64,000 nucleotides of DNA from Clostridium muellerianum (lineage in GTDB: Bacteria > Bacillota > Clostridia > Clostridiales > Clostridiaceae), in NCBI RefSeq assembly GCF_012926525.1, contig NZ_JABBNI010000066.1, positions 62,001 through 126,000 on the forward strand. The letters run 5' to 3'. Below, one piece after another: positions 9,844 to 19,061 of the stretch; position 1 is the stretch's first letter, and every line of letters starts with the position of its first letter. Both the position numbers and the translations under genes were made by a program. The notes under the pieces are model-generated. The model was given only the letters and a program-made list of their open reading frames with translations, searched no databases and was not told the origin of the DNA.

Positions 9844-9882
9844 GTTGCTCGAGTAGTATGCAGAGCGGTTATACAAGCAACT
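9843..9882 (+). other. Short stem-loop between fmt and the zinc peptidase gene
   Basis: AGTTGCT (9843-9849), overlapping the fmt stop codon region, pairs with AGCAACT (9876-9882). The 26-base loop can form extra weak pairs. No T tract follows, and the next Shine-Dalgarno (AAAAGGAG) begins a few bases later, so translation of the next gene could be influenced. This is weak evidence from one sequence. Confidence 0.35.
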
Positions 9883-9900
9883 AAGAAAAGGAGTGTAGCT

Positions 9901-10578
9901 ATGTTTTTTGATAGTAGTATTATTATATTAATTCCAGCGTTAATAATAGCAGCAGTAGCCCAATTTAGAGTTTCTTCTACTTTTGATAAATATTCAAGGT
10001 TTGGAAATCGTAATGGATATACAGGTTCACAAGTTGCAAGAATGCTCCTTGATAGCAATGGATTGTATGACGTACCAGTAGAAGTTATTCCAGGAAAGCT
10101 TACAGATCATTATGACCCAACTAGAAGAACGATGAGACTTTCGGAAGAAGTCTTTTATGGAAACTCTGTAGCTTCTATTGGAGTTGCAGCTCATGAAACA
10201 GGTCATGCTTTTCAACATAAGGAACATTATGCACCATTAGTACTTAGAAATTCTATAGTTCCTGTAGTAAATTTTAGTTCAAGTATTTCCTGGCTATTAT
10301 TTTTTGCAGGATTTGCACTTGGTATAAAACCATTAATTAATATAGGAATATTATTATTTACAGCAGTAGTTATCTTTCAACTTATAACACTTCCTGTAGA
10401 ATTTGATGCTTCTGGCAGGGCGCTTAGAATATTAGAAAGAAAAGGCATACTTTATAGTGAGGAATTAAAAGGTGCCAAAGCTGTGTTAAGTGCAGCAGCT
10501 ATGACTTATGTAGCTGCGGCTATAACAGCAATATCAAACCTGATAAGATTAATACTTATTAGTAGAAGAGAAGATTAA
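9901..10578 (+). CDS. Zinc metallopeptidase of the YugP family, membrane-bound
   Basis: A 225-residue membrane protease of the neutral zinc metallopeptidase family (Zn_peptidase_2; YugP in Bacillus). The zinc-binding HExxH is present as HETGHAFQH near residue 98. Hydrophobic segments occur at the extreme N-terminus (IIILIPALIIAAV), in the middle (WLLFFAGFALGI and IGILLFTAVVIFQLI), and near the C-terminus. A downstream ELPVEFDASGRAL-like stretch (LPVEFDASGRALRILE) matches the family and probably supplies the third ligand. Substrates are unknown. It is inserted between fmt and rsmB, an order common in clostridia. Confidence 0.9.
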   Translation: MFFDSSIIILIPALIIAAVAQFRVSSTFDKYSRFGNRNGYTGSQVARMLLDSNGLYDVPVEVIPGKLTDHYDPTRRTMRLSEEVFYGNSVASIGVAAHETGHAFQHKEHYAPLVLRNSIVPVVNFSSSISWLLFFAGFALGIKPLINIGILLFTAVVIFQLITLPVEFDASGRALRILERKGILYSEELKGAKAVLSAAAMTYVAAAITAISNLIRLILISRRED

Positions 10579-10602
10579 AATAATTGAAACAGAGGTAAAA
10601 TA

Positions 10603-11931
10603 ATGGATAGTGCTAGAAAAACAGCAGTTAAAATACTTAAAGAAGTGTTTTGTGAGGATTCATATTCCAATATAGTTTTAGGAAAAGAATTAAATAAGTC
10701 TAGTATGAATAATAAAGATAAGGCTTTAACAACAGAAATAGTATATGGAACTTTAAAATATAAAGATACAATAGATATTATATTAAGTTACTATATAAAA
10801 AGTGGACTTAAAAAGTTGGATATAGATATTCTAAATATACTTAGAATATCTATTTATCAAATAAGATATTTAGATAAGATACCAGAATTTGCAGTAGTTA
10901 ATGAAGCAGTGGAATTAGCTAAAAGAAGAGCTGTAAAATCAGCAAGACTTGTGAATGGGGTATTAAGAAATTATCTTAGAAATAGCAATATAGATTACTA
11001 TAAAAAAAGCAATAATATAGAAAAATTATGTTTTGAGTATTCTTTTCCTAAATGGATGGTTAACTTATTTAATAATCAATATGGAAAAGAACAAACTAAA
11101 AACATATTACAGGGACTAAATGAAGTTCCAAAAGTTACAGTTAGAGTAAATAATCTAAAAACCAATTATGAAGAAGCTTGGGAAAAACTATTAGAAAATG
11201 GATATGATATAGAAGAAGGAAGAATATGTCCAGAAGCTATTATAATAAACAAAGGTAAGAATATAGAGAATAATCCTCTTTTTAAAGACGGGTTAATTAC
11301 GGTTCAAGATGAGAGTGCCATGATGGTAGCGCCATCTATGGAATTACAGGAAAATATGACTGTTTTGGATTTGTGCAGTGCACCAGGAGGTAAAACTTGT
11401 CATATAGCAGAAATTATAAATAACAGTGGGAAAATATTTGCTTTTGATATTCATGAAAATAAGTTACCTCTAATAAAGGAAAATGCTAATAGGCTTGGTA
11501 TAACTAATATAAAGTGCACTAGCTTGGATGCTTGTAATTATATGAATATTTATGAGGAAAAAGGGGACAGAGTATTAATTGATGTGCCTTGTTCTGGGCT
11601 TGGTATTATAAGAAAAAAGCCAGAAATTAAGTGGAATAAAAGTGAAGAGTCATTAAAAAGTCTCATAAAAATTCAAAGAAAAATTATGCTTAACGCTGCT
11701 AAATATGTTAAAGAAGGTGGAAAACTTATTTATGCTACTTGTACTTTAAATAAAGAAGAAAATGAAGAAAATATAAAATGGTTTGTGAAAAAGAGACCAG
11801 ATTTTCAGATAGAACCAATATATTATGGAAAATTAGATAATATAATATATGACAAGGAAGGTTATATGACTATATTGCCAAACAAGTATATGGATGGATT
11901 CTTTATTGCAAAAATGATAAGACGTAGGTAG
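10603..11931 (+). CDS. rsmB: 16S rRNA (cytosine-967 C5)-methyltransferase
   Basis: Methylates cytosine 967 of 16S rRNA (Escherichia coli numbering). The 442-residue protein has an N-terminal NusB-like RNA-binding domain (about 1-140) and a Rossmann methyltransferase domain. The SAM motif DLCSAPGGKTCHIAE is near residue 255. Both catalytic cysteines are visible, in DVPCSGLG (about 330) and YATCTLNKEENEENI (about 379). It is followed after nine bases by rlmN, a second rRNA modification gene. Confidence 0.97.
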   Translation: MDSARKTAVKILKEVFCEDSYSNIVLGKELNKSSMNNKDKALTTEIVYGTLKYKDTIDIILSYYIKSGLKKLDIDILNILRISIYQIRYLDKIPEFAVVNEAVELAKRRAVKSARLVNGVLRNYLRNSNIDYYKKSNNIEKLCFEYSFPKWMVNLFNNQYGKEQTKNILQGLNEVPKVTVRVNNLKTNYEEAWEKLLENGYDIEEGRICPEAIIINKGKNIENNPLFKDGLITVQDESAMMVAPSMELQENMTVLDLCSAPGGKTCHIAEIINNSGKIFAFDIHENKLPLIKENANRLGITNIKCTSLDACNYMNIYEEKGDRVLIDVPCSGLGIIRKKPEIKWNKSEESLKSLIKIQRKIMLNAAKYVKEGGKLIYATCTLNKEENEENIKWFVKKRPDFQIEPIYYGKLDNIIYDKEGYMTILPNKYMDGFFIAKMIRRR

Positions 11932-11940
11932 GTGTAATAA

Positions 11941-12990
11941 GTGGATAATATTTTAAATTTAAGTCTTGAAGAGTTAAAACAATGGATGAAAGATAATGGA
12001 GAGAGTGAATTCAGGGCTAAACAAGTATTCCATTGGATATATAAAAGTAATCAGTGGAATTTTAGAGACATGGATAATTTACCTAAAAACACAAAAGAAA
12101 AACTTGCTAAATCTTTTTCGATAGATATACCAGAAATTATAGAAGTTTACAAGTCGAAAGATGAAGATACATATAAATTTCTTTATGAATATGAGGACGG
12201 AAATATAATAGAAACAGTAGTAATGAAATATAAACATGGAAATTCTATATGTGTTTCTACTCAAATCGGTTGCAGAATGGGGTGCAAATTTTGTGCATCT
12301 ACTGTAGATGGTATGGTTAGGAATTTAAGCAGTGGAGAAATATTAGCTCAAATTTTAAAAGCACAGGAGCAAATAGGGGAAAGAATATCAAACATAGTTT
12401 TAATGGGAAGTGGAGAACCTTTAGACAACTATGATAATGTAATAAAATTTTTAAGTTTAGTAAATGCTGAGTATTCTCTTAATATAGGTCAAAGGCATAT
12501 AACTCTTTCAACTTGTGGAATAGTTCCTAAAATTAGAGAATTAGCGGATAAAAATTATCAAATAACCTTAGCAATATCGCTTCATGCCCCTAATGATAAA
12601 CTTAGGAAAACTATGATGCCTATAGCAAATAAGTATTCTATAAGTGAAATTATAGAAGCTTGCAAATATTATATAAATAAAACAAATAGGAGAATTACCT
12701 TTGAATATGCTTTAGTAAATGATGTTAATGATAGTGCTCAATCGGCAGAAGAATTGGCTAAACTTTTAAAGGGTATTTTGTGTCATGTAAATCTTATACC
12801 TGTAAATAAGGTAAGGGAGAATAATTTTGAAAAATCCTCTACAAATAATATTAAAAACTTCTCTAACATTTTAATTGAAAAAGGTATAGAAACTACTATT
12901 AGAAGAGAAATGGGTTCAGATATTAATGCTGCATGTGGACAGTTAAGAAGGAGCTATTTAAAATCTAAAAATTATTTAAAAGAGGTGTAA
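11941..12990 (+). CDS. rlmN: Dual-specificity 23S rRNA/tRNA adenine-2 methyltransferase (radical SAM)
   Basis: A radical SAM enzyme that methylates C2 of A2503 in 23S rRNA and, in characterised homologues, A37 of some tRNAs. The iron-sulfur motif CxxxCxxC appears as [10 protein letters not shown] (residues about 112-119), with [12 protein letters not shown] next. The C-terminal AACGQLRRS holds the methyl-carrying cysteine. Length is 349 residues. The start is GTG, nine bases after rsmB, with a GTAGGTG stretch upstream as ribosome-binding site. Confidence 0.97.
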   Translation: MDNILNLSLEELKQWMKDNGESEFRAKQVFHWIYKSNQWNFRDMDNLPKNTKEKLAKSFSIDIPEIIEVYKSKDEDTYKFLYEYEDGNIIETVVMKYKHGNSICVSTQIGCRMGCKFCASTVDGMVRNLSSGEILAQILKAQEQIGERISNIVLMGSGEPLDNYDNVIKFLSLVNAEYSLNIGQRHITLSTCGIVPKIRELADKNYQITLAISLHAPNDKLRKTMMPIANKYSISEIIEACKYYINKTNRRITFEYALVNDVNDSAQSAEELAKLLKGILCHVNLIPVNKVRENNFEKSSTNNIKNFSNILIEKGIETTIRREMGSDINAACGQLRRSYLKSKNYLKEV

Positions 12991-12994
12991 AAGA

Positions 12995-13744
12995 ATGGTA
13001 GGGATGTTGTCAGATGTAGGTAACGTTAGGAAAATTAATGAAGACTCAGTGGGATTTTATCAAAGTGAAAATTTTGATATTTATGTTATTGCCGACGGAA
13101 TGGGAGGACATAATGCTGGAGAAGTTGCTAGTAAATTGGCAGTAGACACTACTATTGATTATATAAAATCGTTTATTAGTTTTATTGATACAGAAAGTAT
13201 GAAGGAAACATTGACATCAGGTATAAAGTTAGCTAATGAAAAAATTTTTAGTTTATCTAAAAGCAAAGATGAGCTTAATGGAATGGGGACAACTATAACT
13301 GCCTGTTTAGTTAAAGAAAATAATATGATAGTAGCTAATGTGGGAGATAGTAGTTGTTACATTATGAGATATGGCGGAATAGTTAAAATAACTAAAGATC
13401 ATTCATTAGTTCAGCAATTAGTGGATGAAGGAAGTATTACTGAGGAAGAAGCGGTAAGTCATCCTAATAAAAATATAATAACAAGAGCATTAGGCACGAA
13501 TATAAATGTAGATATAGATATTTTTGATGTGGATTTATCTGATGCATTAAAAATAATTTTGTGTACTGATGGATTATCTAATGGAGTAAATTTGAATGAA
13601 ATGTATGATATAATAATGGGTAATAATAATCAGGGAGCATGTAAGCAGTTAATAGAACTTAGTAAGTTAAAGGGTGGAAGAGATAACATATCAGTTATTG
13701 TATTTGAAGGAGAGTGTGAAGATGATAGGAACCATGCTAGGTAA
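12995..13744 (+). CDS. prpC: PP2C-type serine/threonine protein phosphatase
   Basis: Dephosphorylates proteins modified by the partner kinase PrkC. It is a 249-residue PPM phosphatase with metal-binding motifs in order: NEDSVGF near the start, VIADGMGGHNAGEVAS, NVGDSSCYIM, LCTDGLSNGV and GGRDNISVIV. The gene starts four bases after rlmN and its last 23 bases overlap prkC, so kinase and phosphatase are coupled at translation, as in Bacillus. Confidence 0.97.
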   Translation: MVGMLSDVGNVRKINEDSVGFYQSENFDIYVIADGMGGHNAGEVASKLAVDTTIDYIKSFISFIDTESMKETLTSGIKLANEKIFSLSKSKDELNGMGTTITACLVKENNMIVANVGDSSCYIMRYGGIVKITKDHSLVQQLVDEGSITEEEAVSHPNKNIITRALGTNINVDIDIFDVDLSDALKIILCTDGLSNGVNLNEMYDIIMGNNNQGACKQLIELSKLKGGRDNISVIVFEGECEDDRNHAR

Positions 13745-15587
13745 TAGATATGAATTATTAGAAAAAATAGGTGAGGGAGGTATGGCGTTAGTTTATAAGG
13801 CTAAATGTCACTTACTAAATCGTTATGTAGCAGTGAAAATATTAAAGGATCAATATTCTAATGATAAAGAATTTGTGGAGAAATTTAAAAGAGAAGCAAC
13901 AGCAGTAGCAAGTCTTTCAGATAACAATATAGTAAATATTTATGATGTAGGTACACAAGGTGACATAAATTATATAGTAATGGAATATATAAACGGTAAA
14001 ACCTTAAAACAAATAATTCGTGAGCAAGGTAAAATTCCTACATCCAAAACTGCAAGTTTAGCTATTCAAATAGCTAGAGCTTTAGATTGTGCACACAGAA
14101 ATAATATTATACATAGGGATATAAAGCCACAGAATATATTAGTTACTAATGAAGGATTAGTAAAGGTAACAGATTTTGGTATAGCAAAAGCGTCTAATTC
14201 AGTTACAATAACTAATTCTAGTAAAGTTATGGGATCAGCTCATTATTTTTCTCCAGAACAGGCTAGAGGAAGTTTTGTGGATTGTAGAACTGATATATAT
14301 TCCTTAGGTATAGTTATTTATGAAATGTGTACAGGAAGAGTACCTTATGATGCAGACAGTCCAGTGTCTGTAGCATTAAAACATATACAAGAACCAGTGG
14401 TTCCACCAAAGCAGTTAAATGAAAATATACCCGATAGTTTAAATAAGCTCATATTAAAAGCTGTGGAAAAAGAGCCTATTAAAAGATATCAAACAATAAA
14501 AGATATGCTTACTGATCTTAGAAAAATAGAAAATAATCAGGAATTTAATATATCAACTAGTGATTTTGATGAAGATATGACTAGGGTAATGGATGCTGTG
14601 GTAGTAGATGATAAAGATAAATATGACAAAAACAAATATGGTGATCGTAAAAAATATGATGATGAGTATGAAGATGACAGTGAAAAAAGAAGAGTAAGAT
14701 TAGATCCTAAAAAAAGGAAGATATTAACCTTTATTACTGCAGCCATATTGGTTTTAGTTATAGGCGGAATTTCTGGATATTTTGCCTTAAGTAAAGGGTC
14801 AGCTAAAGAAACTACAGTACCTAAAATAGTTGATATGAAACAGGAAGATGCAAAAAAAGCTGTTGAAGATAAAAAATTAAAGTTTGTTGTTATTGGAAAA
14901 GAAAAAAGTGATAAACCAGAAGGAACTGTACTTAGAACTTATCCAGAGGCAGGAACAAATGTAAAGATAAATTCTGAAGTAAGAGTTAGTATAAGCAATG
15001 GACCAGATAAATTAGCAGTACCTAGCTTAATAAATATGGATTTAGATTCTGCAAAGGACGTTATAGAAAAAAGCGGCTTAAAGCTTGGAAATGTAACTCG
15101 TAAATATAGTGATAGTGTACCTGAAGGAAATATAATAAGTCAAGATCCACAGCCAGATTCAGATGCAACAGCAGATACTAAAATAAATCTTGTGGTAAGT
15201 AGAGGACAAGAAGTTAAAAATATAACTGTTCCAGATGTAAACGGAAAAAGCATTGATGAAGCATCTGGAATAATATCCAGTGCAGGATTTAATGTATCTA
15301 GATCAGCAGTGGATACATCAGATAAATCACAGGATGGAAAAGTAATAAGTCAGTCTGTTTCAGGAGGAGATACAGCAAGAGCTGGAAAGACTATTAATTT
15401 GACTTATTATAAATATAAGGAACAGCCAGTAACAGATCCATCAAAACAGCCAACAGATCCATTAAAACAGCCAACAGATCAACCAAGTGGGAATGTAGAT
15501 ACTGGTGGGAGTCAAGGAAAAGGTAATGGTGGAAACTCAAATAATAAATCAGATTCAGGTAAGAATAGTAATAATAAAAGTCAGTAA
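13722..15587 (+). CDS. prkC: PASTA-domain serine/threonine protein kinase
   Basis: A membrane kinase that senses muropeptides or lipid II through extracellular PASTA repeats and phosphorylates cell-wall and translation proteins. The 621-residue protein has a Hanks kinase domain (glycine loop [12 protein letters not shown] at 16-27, catalytic HRDIKPQN near 130, DFGIAKAS). An acidic and lysine-rich juxtamembrane linker follows, then one membrane helix (about 334-354). Three PASTA domains start near 363, 430 and 500, and a 55-residue tail carries a repeated KQPTDP motif and many Asn, Ser and Gly. The ATG at 13722 has GGAG upstream; the frame is open further 5' but lies inside prpC. Confidence 0.97.
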   Translation: MIGTMLGNRYELLEKIGEGGMALVYKAKCHLLNRYVAVKILKDQYSNDKEFVEKFKREATAVASLSDNNIVNIYDVGTQGDINYIVMEYINGKTLKQIIREQGKIPTSKTASLAIQIARALDCAHRNNIIHRDIKPQNILVTNEGLVKVTDFGIAKASNSVTITNSSKVMGSAHYFSPEQARGSFVDCRTDIYSLGIVIYEMCTGRVPYDADSPVSVALKHIQEPVVPPKQLNENIPDSLNKLILKAVEKEPIKRYQTIKDMLTDLRKIENNQEFNISTSDFDEDMTRVMDAVVVDDKDKYDKNKYGDRKKYDDEYEDDSEKRRVRLDPKKRKILTFITAAILVLVIGGISGYFALSKGSAKETTVPKIVDMKQEDAKKAVEDKKLKFVVIGKEKSDKPEGTVLRTYPEAGTNVKINSEVRVSISNGPDKLAVPSLINMDLDSAKDVIEKSGLKLGNVTRKYSDSVPEGNIISQDPQPDSDATADTKINLVVSRGQEVKNITVPDVNGKSIDEASGIISSAGFNVSRSAVDTSDKSQDGKVISQSVSGGDTARAGKTINLTYYKYKEQPVTDPSKQPTDPLKQPTDQPSGNVDTGGSQGKGNGGNSNNKSDSGKNSNNKSQ

Positions 15588-15610
15588 ATCTTAATTCAAT
15601 AGGAGGATTT

Positions 15611-16480
15611 ATGGAAGGAACTATAGTAAAGGGAATAGCAGGATTTTATTATATAAAAACAGATAAAGATATAGTTGAATGTAAGGCTAGGGGAAAGTTC
15701 AGGCATAATGAACTGACCCCTATGGTTGGTGATAAGGTAGAAATTGCAATTAAAAATGGAAAAGGTGTTATAAATAAAATCTGCCCTAGAATAAATAAGC
15801 TTATAAGACCTTCTGTGGCAAATGTAACTCAGGCATTAGTGGTTTTTGCATTAAAAAGTCCTGAAATAAATGAGGAATTGTTAAATAAGTTTTTGCTTAA
15901 TTGTGAGTATAACAATTTAAAGGTAATAGTATGTTTTAACAAGTTAGACCTGGCACTACAAGAAAAAACAAACGAAATTGTAGAAATGATTAAAAGCGCA
16001 GGATATGAAACAATGTTTTTAAAAGCTAAAGAAGGTTATGGAATTGATTTAATAAGAGAAAAGCTGCAGGATAATGTTACAGTTCTATGTGGACCTTCTG
16101 GAGTTGGAAAATCTACAATATTAAATGCAATAATGGGAAAAGAAGTTATGGCTACTGGAGAAATAAGTGAAAGATTGCGACGTGGTAAGCATACTACAAG
16201 GCACAGTGAGCTTATAGATATTGGAGATGGATTCTTGGTAGATACACCAGGGTTTTCTTCTTTAGAAATAGAGCTTATTTCTAAAGAAGAGTTGCAACAG
16301 TGTTTTCCTGAATTTGATTCTTACATAGGTGGGTGTAAGTTTTCGGGATGTTCTCATTATAAGGAACCTGGTTGCGCTGTAAAGAAGGCTGTGGAGCAAA
16401 AAGAAATAAATGAAAAGAGATATAAATTTTATATAAAAGCATTAGAAGAAATTATAGAGAGAAAAAATAAACAATGGTAA
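15611..16480 (+). CDS. rsgA: Ribosome small-subunit assembly GTPase
   Basis: A circularly permuted GTPase that checks maturation of the 30S subunit. The 289-residue protein has an N-terminal OB fold, then G4 (NKLD) before the P-loop GPSGVGKST and the G3 motif DTPGFSS, showing the permuted order. A C-terminal zinc site follows: [22 protein letters not shown] precedes the ATG. In Bacillus the product is a PrkC substrate, and the gene follows prkC here as well. Confidence 0.97.
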   Translation: MEGTIVKGIAGFYYIKTDKDIVECKARGKFRHNELTPMVGDKVEIAIKNGKGVINKICPRINKLIRPSVANVTQALVVFALKSPEINEELLNKFLLNCEYNNLKVIVCFNKLDLALQEKTNEIVEMIKSAGYETMFLKAKEGYGIDLIREKLQDNVTVLCGPSGVGKSTILNAIMGKEVMATGEISERLRRGKHTTRHSELIDIGDGFLVDTPGFSSLEIELISKEELQQCFPEFDSYIGGCKFSGCSHYKEPGCAVKKAVEQKEINEKRYKFYIKALEEIIERKNKQW

Positions 16481-16513
16481 CTATTTTGTTTAAATTAAGG
16501 AGGAAAATACAAA

Positions 16514-17164
16514 ATGATAAAGTTAGCACCATCAATATTATCAGCAGATTTTTCTAAATTAGGTGAAGATGTTAAAGCACTAGAAACTTATGGTGCAGAT
16601 TGGATACATATAGATGTAATGGATGGAATGTTTGTACCTAATATATCTTTTGGAGTACCTATAATTAAAAGTATACGAAATATTACATCACTTACTTTTG
16701 ATGTTCATTTAATGATTGAAGAACCTGCTAGATATGTAGAAGATTTTGTAAAAGCAGGAGCAGACATGATAACTATACACTACGAAGCTGATAGACATAT
16801 AGATAGAACAGTAAACTACATAAAAAGTTTAGGGGCTAAAGTAGGAATAGCTTTAAATCCAGCTACTCCTGTAGAAAGCATAAAGTATTTAATACCTAAT
16901 TTAGATATGGTACTTATAATGTCTGTAAATCCAGGATTTGGAGGTCAGAAATATATAAATTATTGTTCTGAAAAAATAAAGAATTTAAGAGAATTAAGTA
17001 ATAAGCTTAATAAAAACTTATTGATAGAAGTAGATGGTGGAGTAGGAACAGATAATATAAAAAGTATAGTAGAATGTGGAGCTAATGTAATAGTAGCTGG
17101 ATCTGCAGTTTTTAAGGATGGAAAAATTCAGGAAAACATAAAGGCTTTAAAGGGAGATAAGTAA
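16514..17164 (+). CDS. rpe: Ribulose-phosphate 3-epimerase
   Basis: Interconverts ribulose 5-phosphate and xylulose 5-phosphate in the pentose phosphate pathway. It is a TIM barrel of 216 residues. Conserved segments are LAPSILSADFSKLGEDVKAL, DWIHIDVMDGMFVPNISFG with metal-binding His and Asp, FDVHLMIEEP, MSVNPGFGGQ and EVDGGV. AGGAGG precedes the ATG. Its stop codon directly abuts the ATG of thiN. Confidence 0.98.
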   Translation: MIKLAPSILSADFSKLGEDVKALETYGADWIHIDVMDGMFVPNISFGVPIIKSIRNITSLTFDVHLMIEEPARYVEDFVKAGADMITIHYEADRHIDRTVNYIKSLGAKVGIALNPATPVESIKYLIPNLDMVLIMSVNPGFGGQKYINYCSEKIKNLRELSNKLNKNLLIEVDGGVGTDNIKSIVECGANVIVAGSAVFKDGKIQENIKALKGDK

Positions 17165-17803
17165 ATGAAAGTAGTAATTGTATCAGGAGGAGATGCACCA
17201 TCCTATGAATTAATAAAAAATGAGTTAAAAGAAAGTTCTTTTTTAATTTGCGCGGATAGTGGTGGAAACTGTCTATATAAATATAACCTAGTGCCTAATT
17301 ATTTAATGGGAGATTTTGATTCCATAAATAGTAAGGTTTTAGAATTCTTTAAAAAATCCGCTAAATGCATCATAGAAACTTATCCTAGAGATAAAGATTT
17401 CACTGATACACAGTTAGTTCTAAATAAAGCATTGGAGTTAGGTGGAACTGAAATTGTTTTTCTAGGCTGCACTGGCACAAGAATAGATCATTTAATGGGC
17501 AGCTTAGGAATGCTTTTAAAATGTTTGAAATTAAATGTAAATGCTTATATAAGGGATGAGCACAATTATATTCGAATAGTAGATAAGCCTATAAAAATAA
17601 AAGGTAAAAAGGGTGAAACATTTTCCCTTCATTGTTATGGAGAAAGCGTAGAAAATTTAAGTATAAAAGGAGCTAAGTATGAGCTTCAGAATTATTGTTT
17701 AAAAATAGGGGATCCGAGAACTGTGTCTAATGAATTTTTAGAAGGAGAAGTTGAAATAAGTTTTACCAGTGGAAACTTAATGCTATTTTACAGTAAAGAC
17801 TAA
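17165..17803 (+). CDS. thiN: Thiamine pyrophosphokinase
   Basis: Transfers pyrophosphate from ATP to thiamine to give thiamine diphosphate, the cofactor of transketolase and pyruvate-ferredoxin oxidoreductase. The 212-residue product has the N-terminal catalytic motifs ADSGGNCLYKYN, MGDFDSI and PRDKDFTDTQLVLNKAL, plus GCTGTRIDHLMG, and a small C-terminal thiamine-binding domain. It starts directly at the rpe stop, and the order rpe-thiN-spoVM-rpmB is as in Bacillus. Confidence 0.95.
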   Translation: MKVVIVSGGDAPSYELIKNELKESSFLICADSGGNCLYKYNLVPNYLMGDFDSINSKVLEFFKKSAKCIIETYPRDKDFTDTQLVLNKALELGGTEIVFLGCTGTRIDHLMGSLGMLLKCLKLNVNAYIRDEHNYIRIVDKPIKIKGKKGETFSLHCYGESVENLSIKGAKYELQNYCLKIGDPRTVSNEFLEGEVEISFTSGNLMLFYSKD

Positions 17804-17829
17804 ATATAATTAAATAAAAGTTTTATCTA

Positions 17830-17860
17830 AAAAGTTCACAGTTTTTAGTGAACTTTTTTT
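17830..17860 (+). terminator. Terminator after thiN
   Basis: AAAAGTTCAC pairs perfectly with GTGAACTTTT around an 8-base loop, followed by a run of T. It ends the long yicC-to-thiN gene run. Confidence 0.85.
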
Positions 17861-17982
17861 ATTTTTAAATCTTATAAAATATTAAGCGAAAAAAAGGGAA
17901 TATTAAATAGTATGAATATATTATTTAGACCTTCGCAAGTTACTGGTAGCATTGACATAAAAGTAGAAAGGAAAAATAAGTA

Positions 17983-18657
17983 ATGAATGAATATGGTCTT
18001 ATTTTTGATGAGAATATAAAAAAGAATACAAAGCTTTATAGATATATGAGTCTAGGAAAATTTATGTGCATGGTTGAAAAAAAAGAGACCTATTTAACAA
18101 ATATTAAATCCTGGGAAGATAAATGGGAGTTGCCAATAAATGAAATTGAAGATAAAAATTTATTAGAAAGTGATTTATATGGACAGTGCTGGAGTTTAGA
18201 AGGAATTTCTGACGCTTTATGGAGAATTTATTCGTCAAATAAAGAAGGTATATTAATTAAAACTTCTCCGGAAAAGTTTAATCTTATTTCTGATATTAGA
18301 TTTGGAATACTTTCACCAGTTATATACTATAATAACTTAAGAAAAGTATTATTTGAATTAAAAAATATTGGAGGCAGTAAAAGATTATTTGTAAAAGGAT
18401 TATTAAAACGATCAGCATTTAAACATGAAAATGAAGTTAGACTAATTGTAATAAATGATGAAAAATGTTTAGGGAAAAAGTATAAGAATTGTACACATAT
18501 AAATTTAAAAATAGATCCATTTAAATTTATAGAAGGAATAATAATTGATCCTAGGGCTAGCGATTGGTATGTTGAAGCTATTAAAGCATACTGCTTGAGA
18601 GTGGGTTTTAACATTATTCCAGTAAAGTCAGATTTATATTCTCCTAATGATTTTTAA
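17983..18657 (+). CDS. DUF2971 domain protein, function unknown
   Basis: A 224-residue protein that fits the DUF2971 family. Early KLYRYMSLGKFMCMVEKK and LTNIKSWEDKWE correspond to the family's opening, CWSLEGISDALWRIYSSNKEGILIKT to its central CWS-W-YSNNKEGI-type block, and AFKHENEVRLIVI to the closing NEVRLI block. There is no signal peptide or membrane helix. It stands alone between two terminators and does not belong to the conserved Bacillus order here, so it is probably an accessory insertion. Homologues are often found in mobile and defence-rich regions, but the biochemical role is not established. The family call is by eye. Confidence 0.75.
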   Translation: MNEYGLIFDENIKKNTKLYRYMSLGKFMCMVEKKETYLTNIKSWEDKWELPINEIEDKNLLESDLYGQCWSLEGISDALWRIYSSNKEGILIKTSPEKFNLISDIRFGILSPVIYYNNLRKVLFELKNIGGSKRLFVKGLLKRSAFKHENEVRLIVINDEKCLGKKYKNCTHINLKIDPFKFIEGIIIDPRASDWYVEAIKAYCLRVGFNIIPVKSDLYSPNDF

Positions 18658-18686
18658 GTAAAATTATAAGATTATCCTCATTTTTG

Positions 18687-18716
18687 GAACATTATATTAT
18701 GTTGTATCATATAATA
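18687..18716 (+). promoter_or_regulatory. Possible mother-cell sporulation promoter (sigma-E or sigma-K type)
   Basis: GAACATT (18687-18693), 14 bases, then CATATAAT (18708-18715) match the Bacillus sigma-E consensus except one base in each half. The same stretch fits sigma-K: AACA (18688-18691), 16 bases, CATATAATA. It sits about 30 bases before a small membrane ORF and spoVM. In an AT-rich genome partial matches are common, so context carries much of the weight. Confidence 0.5.
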
Positions 18717-18744
18717 TTATAGAATAATTTTGGGGGATAATAAT

Positions 18745-18915
18745 ATGTCTAAGAAGATGTGTTGTAATAAAAGCTTCAGAAAAAAGGTAGGAATTGCTTT
18801 GGTATCCATAGGGTTGGGAATTATAATTTCTGTTATTATCCCATTTTGGGGGTTTATAATGGTGGTAGGGGCTGCACTTATTTGCTTGGGATTTAATCTT
18901 ATAGATTTTCATTAA
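18745..18915 (+). CDS. Small two-helix membrane protein upstream of spoVM
   Basis: A 56-residue product of unknown family. It starts MSKKMCCNKSFRKK, a basic N-terminus with a Cys-Cys pair. Two hydrophobic helices follow (about 15-34 and 36-53), split by IPFWG and rich in glycine (IGLGIIIS, VGAALICLG). GGGGGA lies 9 bases before the ATG; a TTG at 18730 overlaps that site and is unlikely to be used. spoVM starts 20 bases after the stop, and both seem to share a sporulation-type promoter, so a role in the sporulating mother cell is a reasonable guess. I recognise no homologue. Confidence 0.7.
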   Translation: MSKKMCCNKSFRKKVGIALVSIGLGIIISVIIPFWGFIMVVGAALICLGFNLIDFH

Positions 18916-18934
18916 TTTTTAGGAGGAGTATATT

Positions 18935-19006
18935 ATGAAATTTATTACTGTAAAGCTTCCTGGGTTTATATCTGCAATTGTAAAATTTTTTAAGAAAAAA
19001 AAGTAA
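18935..19006 (+). CDS. spoVM: Stage V sporulation protein M (coat-anchoring peptide)
   Basis: In Bacillus SpoVM is a 26-residue amphipathic helix that binds the convex forespore membrane and recruits SpoIVA. Here a 23-codon ORF with a perfect AGGAGGA begins MKFITVKLPGFISAIVKF and ends in four lysines; the Bacillus peptide begins MKFYTIKLPKFLGG. Shared features are MKF, T4-x-KLP with proline at position 9 (important for function in Bacillus), a following Phe, then a basic amphipathic helix. Position between thiN and rpmB is exactly syntenic. Its size makes it easy to miss in routine annotation. The partner SpoIVA is encoded at 1198. Confidence 0.92.
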   Translation: MKFITVKLPGFISAIVKFFKKKK

Positions 19007-19024
19007 TTTGAAGCAAAATAAATA

Positions 19025-19057
19025 AAAATGCAATTGTAAAAACAACTGCATTTTTTA
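19025..19057. terminator. Bidirectional terminator between spoVM and rpmB
   Basis: AAAAATGCAATTG and CAACTGCATTTTT pair around a short loop with one mismatch. There are A runs on the left and T runs on the right, so it can serve spoVM on the plus strand and rpmB on the minus strand. rpmB ends five bases later. Confidence 0.8.
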
Positions 19058-19061
19058 TTTA

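Noticed and set aside
18697-18912. 71-codon minus-strand ORF opposite the small membrane gene
   Set aside because: No Shine-Dalgarno and no conserved pattern; the plus-strand ORF has a proper ribosome-binding site and a membrane-protein profile.
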